NCBI GenBank assembly: GCA_024276455.1
Contig: JAJRXE010000247.1
Location: forward strand, 1 to 18,416
Source: Calditrichota bacterium
GTDB lineage: Bacteria > Calditrichota > Calditrichia > RBG-13-44-9
DNA length: 18,416 nucleotides
Reading direction: 5' to 3'
The notes beneath the pieces were generated by a model. That model saw nothing but the letters and a program-made list of their open reading frames with translations. It did no database searches and was not told the origin of the DNA. The position numbers and the translations under genes are program-made. Below, in pieces: positions 14,578-18,416 of the stretch (position 1 is the first letter of the stretch; each line of letters begins with the position of its first letter).

Positions 14578-15930
14578 ATGATCCGACCACGCATTTTAGT
14601 CATAGACGACGACACCTCGCATCGCGAGGGGATGATCTTGTTGCTCGAATCCAAAGGTTACGATGTAAAAGGCGCTGCCAATGGTAAAGAAGCCCTGGAT
14701 CTTTTGGACGAAGAAACATTCGACCTGCTCATCACCGACTACAAAATGGAACAAATCGATGGCATGAGTTTGCTCCGAATGCTTAAGAACGATTTTCCTT
14801 CCATTAAAGTGATTATGGTGACCGGTTACGGCTCCATCGAAGGAGCGGTAGAAGCAATGAAATCCGGCGCCATTAATTACATTACCAAACCAATAAATCC
14901 GGGTAAATTGCTGGAAATTGTAGAACAGCTGGTAGCAGATTCGGAGTCGTTCATTAAACGCGAGCGGGTGGAAAAAATTTTAAGTCAGTTGCGCCATTTC
15001 CACCAGATGGTGGGGCTGAGCAAGCCCATGCAGGAAGTTTACAAAAAGATAAAAGAAGTGGCGGAAACCGATCTTCCGGTTTTGATTACCGGCGAGAGCG
15101 GCACCGGCAAAGAGCTGGTGGCGAAGGCGATTCACGATATGTCGAACCGGGCCTCCGGTAAATTTGTGGCGGTAAACACCGGGGCGATTCCCCGCGAACT
15201 CATTGCCAGCGAACTCTTTGGGCACACAAAGGGCGCGTTTACCCACGCCTTTACCGATAAAAAAGGGAAATTCGAGGAAGCGAATCAGGGTACCCTGTTC
15301 CTGGACGAAATTGGCACCATGGACATGCAGGTTCAGATCTCCCTGCTCCGGGTGTTAGAAACCAAGGTGATTGAGCGGGTCGGTAGCAACAAATCGATTC
15401 CGATCGATGTTCGTATCATTTGCGCCAGTAATGAAGACCTCACCAAATTGATCGAAGAGAAAAAATTCCGTGAGGATTTGTACTACCGCCTGAATGTTTT
15501 TTCCATCGAACTGCCGCCTTTGCGAGAAAGAAAGCAGGACATTCCTCACTTAATCAAATACTTTGTTGCCCTTTTTAATTACGAATTGAACCGCAAAGTC
15601 CGCGGCATTACCAAAGAAGCCCTGCAGGTATTGAAGAAATATTCCTGGCCGGGAAATGTGCGGGAACTGCGGAATATTTTGCTGCGGGCAATTTTATCCG
15701 CCAACGAAGTCATCGATGTTTCCGACTTACCGCCGGAAGTGGTGAAAGGGGAAGTGAAAATACCGGCCATCAGCTTTAAACCGGGTACTCCCTTGTCGGA
15801 GGTCGAAAAAACCATGATCCTTAAAACCCTGGAGGCGGTGAAAGGGAACAAACTTAAAGCGGCGGAAATCCTGGGAATCAGTCGCCGCTCTTTGTACAAT
15901 AAATTAGAAGAGTACGAAATCAATGAGTGA
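14578..15930 (+). CDS. NtrC-family sigma-54 response regulator with GAFTHA variant loop
   Basis: A 450-residue response regulator. The receiver domain (1-120) has acidic residues D10-D12, phospho-acceptor Asp54 (LLITDYKMEQIDG), Thr82 and Lys104 (TKPINP). The AAA+ domain (about 143-370) shows Walker A GESGTGKE (172-179), Walker B LFLDEI (240-245), DLYYRLNVFSIELPPLRER and WPGNVREL (357-364). The sigma-54 contact loop reads GAFTHA at 219-224 (His223, codon CAC) instead of GAFTGA. A Fis-type helix-turn-helix closes the protein (408-447, GNKLKAAEILGISRRSLYNKL). A strong ribosome binding site (AAGGAAGG) sits 16 bases downstream of the kinase gene. It is the likely activator of the nearby sigma-54 promoters, its own operon included. 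The loop variant is natural in some activators but may alter sigma-54 contact. Confidence 0.95.
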   Translation: MIRPRILVIDDDTSHREGMILLLESKGYDVKGAANGKEALDLLDEETFDLLITDYKMEQIDGMSLLRMLKNDFPSIKVIMVTGYGSIEGAVEAMKSGAINYITKPINPGKLLEIVEQLVADSESFIKRERVEKILSQLRHFHQMVGLSKPMQEVYKKIKEVAETDLPVLITGESGTGKELVAKAIHDMSNRASGKFVAVNTGAIPRELIASELFGHTKGAFTHAFTDKKGKFEEANQGTLFLDEIGTMDMQVQISLLRVLETKVIERVGSNKSIPIDVRIICASNEDLTKLIEEKKFREDLYYRLNVFSIELPPLRERKQDIPHLIKYFVALFNYELNRKVRGITKEALQVLKKYSWPGNVRELRNILLRAILSANEVIDVSDLPPEVVKGEVKIPAISFKPGTPLSEVEKTMILKTLEAVKGNKLKAAEILGISRRSLYNKLEEYEINE

Positions 15931-15972
15931 CAAGGTGTGAATATTTTACACAGTGGTGAACCGACCAGGGGA

Positions 15973-16010
15973 TTTCGTGGACACCGGGAACGAAACACAA
16001 TCTTTTTTTT
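15973..16010 (+). terminator. Possible intrinsic terminator after the response regulator
   Basis: TTTCGT (15973-15978) can pair with ACGAAA (15990-15995), with a small inner GG/CC pairing. A run of eight Ts follows, but only after a gap of seven bases, which is longer than usual. It lies 43 bases downstream of the regulator stop codon. Confidence 0.35.
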
Positions 16011-16064
16011 AATCGATTAGACAGTCTCTCCCTCACTAAGAATCAAACCATTCTTTTAAAAAGA

Positions 16065-16080
16065 TGGCAAGGATATTGCT
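16065..16080 (+). promoter_or_regulatory. Sigma-54 (-24/-12) promoter for the CheY-like gene
   Basis: TGGCAAGGATATTGCT matches TGGCACG-N4-TTGCW with a single mismatch, and the GG-N10-GC spacing is exact. The predicted start is near 16091, about 26 bases before the ATG of the single-domain receiver. This is the best promoter match in the window. Confidence 0.75.
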
Positions 16081-16116
16081 TTAATTTTACCGCATTAAAT
16101 AGATGTCGAGTTCGAG

Positions 16117-16482
16117 ATGAAAAAAATACTTTTAGCCGAAGACGATAAAAATCTGAGCCGCAGTGTGGACATTTTACTGACTCTGGACGGTTACCAGGTC
16201 ATTTCCGTTTACAACGGCGAAGAAGCCCTCAACAAATTGTGCACCCAGAAATACGATTTATTAATTACTGATATTGTCATGCCCAACTTGAGCGGGACGG
16301 AGCTGATTAGCAGGATTCGAAGCATCAACGCCGAAATTCCTATTATGGTTGTTTCCGGTAAATTAAATGAAAAACTCATTGCCGATCTGCGAAAATCCGG
16401 TATTAAGTTTATTTTACCCAAGCCTATCAATCCAACCCGTTTTCGTAAAATGGTTCACAAAATTCTTAAAAAAGAGAATTAA
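16117..16482 (+). CDS. Single-domain response regulator (CheY-like receiver)
   Basis: A 121-residue stand-alone receiver with no output domain. All receiver residues are present: Glu8-Asp9-Asp10 (LLAEDDKN), phospho-acceptor Asp52 (LLITDIVMPNLSG), Ser80 in the Thr/Ser switch position (VVSGK), and Lys102 (LPKPINP). The ending KPINP resembles that of the NtrC-type receiver upstream. It probably acts as a phosphorylation-dependent partner or phosphate sink for the adjacent kinase; this is inferred from neighbourhood. It has its own sigma-54-type promoter. The ribosome binding site is poor. Confidence 0.93.
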   Translation: MKKILLAEDDKNLSRSVDILLTLDGYQVISVYNGEEALNKLCTQKYDLLITDIVMPNLSGTELISRIRSINAEIPIMVVSGKLNEKLIADLRKSGIKFILPKPINPTRFRKMVHKILKKEN

Positions 16483-16496
16483 ATTCCCGCCAAAAA

Positions 16497-16525
16497 TTGA
16501 ACCTGACTTTTGATGTGACTTTAAT
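16497..16525 (+). promoter_or_regulatory. Candidate sigma-70-like promoter for the beta-barrel gene
   Basis: TTGAAC (16497-16502) and TTTAAT (16520-16525, five of six -10 positions) are exactly 17 bases apart. Transcription would start near 16532, about 85 bases before the beta-barrel start. A weak GTGA/TCAC hairpin followed by five Ts overlaps the -10 box and could end the upstream receiver transcript. Confidence 0.4.
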
Positions 16526-16616
16526 CACCGTTTTTCTTCCTCTTACGGCCTATCTTTCGCCCGGATTTTGGAGGTTTTCTTAATGGATTAACAAAATAAA
16601 TATTTGAGGAGGAAGT

Positions 16617-17201
16617 ATGAGCAGGTATATCGCAGTTGTTACGGTAGTGTTATTACTATTGGTCAGTTTTGGTTTTTCCCAGTCCAGTTTTGGTTTTAAG
16701 GGAATCGGCGGGCATTTAAGTATGAACGATCCCAGTATTAGTGGGGATGTTGATCCCGGTTTCGGATTTGGGTTAGGTGTTAATGCTAACCTGGGTGAAA
16801 TTATTCCCGGTTTATTTCTCATTCCCGAAATTAATTACTGGAGTACCAGTAAAAGTGTCGAAGGGATCGAATATAAATTAAAAGATTTTCAGATTAACGC
16901 CAATGTGGACTACTATCTGAACAAAGTTTTTGAGGGCCCCTTTGTCGGAGGTGGACTGGGCATTAATATGGCAACGGCCGAAGTAACTGTTCCGGGTATT
17001 GACGTTCCTGGTTACGGTACCATCGGGGGTGGTTCCTATAGCGATTCGGAAACCAAGATTGGTATTAACCTGGAAGGTGGCTGGAGACAACCTTTTAGTC
17101 CGACCATGACCGGCTTTGCCATGGTGCGATATTCCATCATCAGCGATATGAACACGCTGTCCATTCTGGCCGGCGTTACGATGAACATTGGTGGAAAATA
17201 A
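16617..17201 (+). CDS. Small outer-membrane beta-barrel protein
   Basis: A 194-residue exported protein with a clear signal peptide (residues 2-21, SRYIAVVTVV...GFSQ, likely cut after SQ). The mature part alternates Gly-rich, aromatic beta-strand segments: GFGFGLGVNANLG, LFLIPEINYWSTSK, FQINANVDYYLN, GPFVGGGLGINMATAEV, TKIGINLEGGWRQPF and GFAMVRYSIISD. It ends in LAGVTMNIGGK. This matches the small OmpA/OmpW-like 'outer membrane protein beta-barrel' class of about eight strands. The ribosome binding site is strong (GAGGAGGAAGT). A strong terminator follows, so the gene is likely monocistronic. Function beyond membrane location is unknown. Confidence 0.85.
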   Translation: MSRYIAVVTVVLLLLVSFGFSQSSFGFKGIGGHLSMNDPSISGDVDPGFGFGLGVNANLGEIIPGLFLIPEINYWSTSKSVEGIEYKLKDFQINANVDYYLNKVFEGPFVGGGLGINMATAEVTVPGIDVPGYGTIGGGSYSDSETKIGINLEGGWRQPFSPTMTGFAMVRYSIISDMNTLSILAGVTMNIGGK

Positions 17202-17229
17202 TCGATTTTCCTTTAACAATATTTAATAC

Positions 17230-17261
17230 GCCCCGGTTCTAATCAAACCGGGGCTTTTTTT
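17230..17261 (+). terminator. Strong intrinsic terminator
   Basis: GCCCCGGTT (17230-17238) pairs perfectly with AACCGGGGC (17246-17254) around a seven-base loop, and seven Ts follow at once. It lies 28 bases after the beta-barrel stop codon. Confidence 0.93.
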
Positions 17262-17320
17262 ATTCCCTCGATGCCCTTCCGCCGGGGACTTCTTTTCATT
17301 GCCACATTTTAATCGCAATG

Positions 17321-17423
17321 GGCCGGGATTAGGTATCACTCGCCGAACATCCCATAGTACACCGCAGTTAAGTAATGGTCAATCCACTCTGGTAGTCCTT
17401 AGCCCGGGTGGCTTTGCCGAGAG
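17321..17423 (+). ncRNA. Candidate structured RNA element, class unknown
   Basis: Several inverted repeats nest in this segment: GGATT (17326-17330) with AATCC (17381-17385), or alternatively GGGAT (17325-17329) with ATCCC (17349-17353); CTCTGG (17387-17392) with CC-G-AGAG (17417-17423, one bulge); and AGCC (17401-17404) with GGCT (17410-17413). The strings CCGAACA, GTTAAG, GGTAGT and GAGAG occur in the order seen in 5S rRNA, but helix III does not form and spacing differs. No riboswitch family was recognised. It may be a leader or small RNA, or chance. Confidence 0.25.
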
Positions 17424-17467
17424 ATTAATAATTTTAAAATCAAATTAACCCGCCCGGCCTTTTACCG

Positions 17468-17483
17468 ATATTATTAATAATAT
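17468..17483. repeat. Perfect 16-bp AT palindrome
   Basis: ATATTATTAATAATAT is its own reverse complement and is flanked by imperfect TACC/GGTA arms. It lies 44 bp upstream of the propeller gene start and could be an operator. In AT-rich DNA such palindromes also arise by chance. Confidence 0.45.
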
Positions 17484-17527
17484 TAGGTAACAAATGAGAT
17501 TAAAAATCTAAAAACGAGGTTTTTACC

Positions 17528-18416
17528 ATGAAAAAGATGCGAACTTTTTTACTGATTCTGACGGTGTGCTCATTGACATTCGGGCAAAGTTGGAGGAACT
17601 TAAACACAAGCAATTCCGATTTACCCAGCAATGCTATTCTGGATATTCTGTTTGATGATGATGGTTCCATCTGGTACTGTACTCAAGACAAGGGATTGGT
17701 TCATTACCAAAATGGTCAATACACCGCGTACAATTCCCAGAGTAGTGATGACTTTTCTGCCGATTTCGTAAATGCCATCGTCAAGAGTCCAGACGGCGGT
17801 TACTGGATTGCCACGGAATACGATGGGCTGTATCATTTAAATAATGGCCAGTGGACCCAGTACAATAGTCAGAATACCGGCAAAGATTTAAAATATTTGA
17901 GGGTACTTGCCTTGCAGAACGGTGGACCAGATAACGGCGGTTTACTGTGGATTGGAGCCTGGTCCAAAGGATTGTTTAGTTTCGACGGCCAAAACTGGCA
18001 GGAATACAATTTCTGGAACGGGACTCTGCCATCGAGTAATGTGTTCGCCGTTGTCATCGAAACGAATCCGGATCCTGCGAAGAACGAATCTACAGTGTGG
18101 GTAGGCACCAGCAACGGTTTGTACCGGTTCGACGGTTCGGCCTGGCAAGAGTTTCCGATTAATGGGGAACAAGGTGAGTGGGTCAATGCCATTGCGCTGG
18201 AAAATGGCGGAACGCTTTACACCAGCGGGAAAATGTACCTTGGTACAGAATCGGGAGGATTCTGTATTTACGATGGTTCCAGCTGGGAGATTTTTAACCT
18301 TGCCGATCCCTGGAATCCTAACACTTCTGTCACCCATATTGCGCTCGATGTGGACAACGTTAAATGGTTAGCGACGGACGAACAGGGTCTGGCCATGTAC
18401 GACGGTTCCCAGCTCT
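17528..18416 (+). CDS. Secreted two-component-regulator propeller protein (C-terminus cut off)
   Basis: The first 296 codons are visible and run open to the window edge. A short signal peptide (MKKMRTFLLILTVCSLTFGQ) precedes tandem beta-propeller repeats. Repeat cores include DGSIWYCTQDKGLVHY (about 48-63), GGYWIATEYDGLYHLNNGQW, GLLWIGAWSKGLFSFDGQNW, STVWVGTSNGLYRFDGSAW, KMYLGTESGGFCIYDGSSW and NVKWLATDEQGLAMYDGSQ. The pattern (x-W-x-G/A-T-x-x-G-L-x-x-Y/F-D-G-x-x-W) is that of Reg_prop blades, which form the periplasmic sensor of hybrid histidine kinases in Bacteroidota but also occur in secreted, T9SS-tailed proteins. Which end follows here cannot be seen. Start: ATG with GAGG nine bases upstream. 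Confidence 0.9.
   Translation, partial: MKKMRTFLLILTVCSLTFGQSWRNLNTSNSDLPSNAILDILFDDDGSIWYCTQDKGLVHYQNGQYTAYNSQSSDDFSADFVNAIVKSPDGGYWIATEYDGLYHLNNGQWTQYNSQNTGKDLKYLRVLALQNGGPDNGGLLWIGAWSKGLFSFDGQNWQEYNFWNGTLPSSNVFAVVIETNPDPAKNESTVWVGTSNGLYRFDGSAWQEFPINGEQGEWVNAIALENGGTLYTSGKMYLGTESGGFCIYDGSSWEIFNLADPWNPNTSVTHIALDVDNVKWLATDEQGLAMYDGSQL

Larger units (their letters stand above)
17202..17527. other. Structured spacer between beta-barrel and propeller genes
   Basis: This 326-bp spacer has no gene I can support. It holds the beta-barrel terminator (17230-17261), a GC-richer segment with several nested inverted repeats (about 17321-17423), a perfect 16-bp AT palindrome (17468-17483), and a small hairpin (17510-17524) that puts the GAGG ribosome binding site of the next gene in its loop. 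Confidence 0.6.

Overview
The window looks like a chromosomal segment from a Gram-negative bacterium of the Fibrobacterota-Chlorobiota-Bacteroidota (FCB) superphylum, possibly near Calditrichota or a related candidate phylum. The clues are: a secreted subtilase ending in a type IX secretion/FlgD-like tail, an LptE lipoprotein next to a sigma-54 activator (an arrangement familiar from Bacteroidota), a receiver-plus-PEP/pyruvate-binding protein of a kind common in Bacteroidota and Geobacter-like genomes, and a two-component-regulator propeller protein. The lineage is inferred from gene content only. I saw no CRISPR array, tRNA, insertion sequence or phage gene.

Layout. At 1-863 (minus) is the N-terminal part of an NADP-type glutamate dehydrogenase, cut by the window edge. 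A 0.5-kb divergent spacer (864-1348) holds candidate promoters for both sides and a terminator-like structured segment. At 1349-4324 (plus) is a large protein with two receiver-like domains fused to a PEP-synthase-type ATP-grasp domain. It converges tail to tail with a minus-strand cluster at 12428-4333: sigma-54 activator without a sensor domain, lptE, an acidic TPR protein, a modular subtilisin-like protease, and coaE. Overlap or close spacing links the first two and the last two genes.

A 327-bp divergent spacer carries a good sigma-54 (-24/-12) promoter match. It leads into a plus-strand two-component pair, a membrane histidine kinase (12756-14561) and an NtrC-type response regulator (14578-15930). 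A second, better sigma-54 match precedes a single-domain CheY-like receiver (16117-16482). Next come a small outer-membrane beta-barrel protein (16617-17201) with its own sigma-70-like promoter and a strong intrinsic terminator, a 326-bp structured spacer, and the start of a secreted propeller-repeat protein (17528 to the right edge).

How they may work together. The kinase, the NtrC-type regulator and the lone receiver plausibly form one sigma-54 circuit: the regulator would activate its own operon and the receiver gene. The minus-strand cluster joins envelope biogenesis (LptE) to a sigma-54 activator and to housekeeping CoA synthesis. I did not find a clearly new multi-gene system. The best leads are a CoaE with Gln for the Walker A lysine, a GAFTHA variant in the NtrC-type regulator, the two sigma-54 promoters, the receiver/ATP-grasp fusion lacking the usual PEP-synthase phosphohistidine motif, and two structured non-coding stretches.
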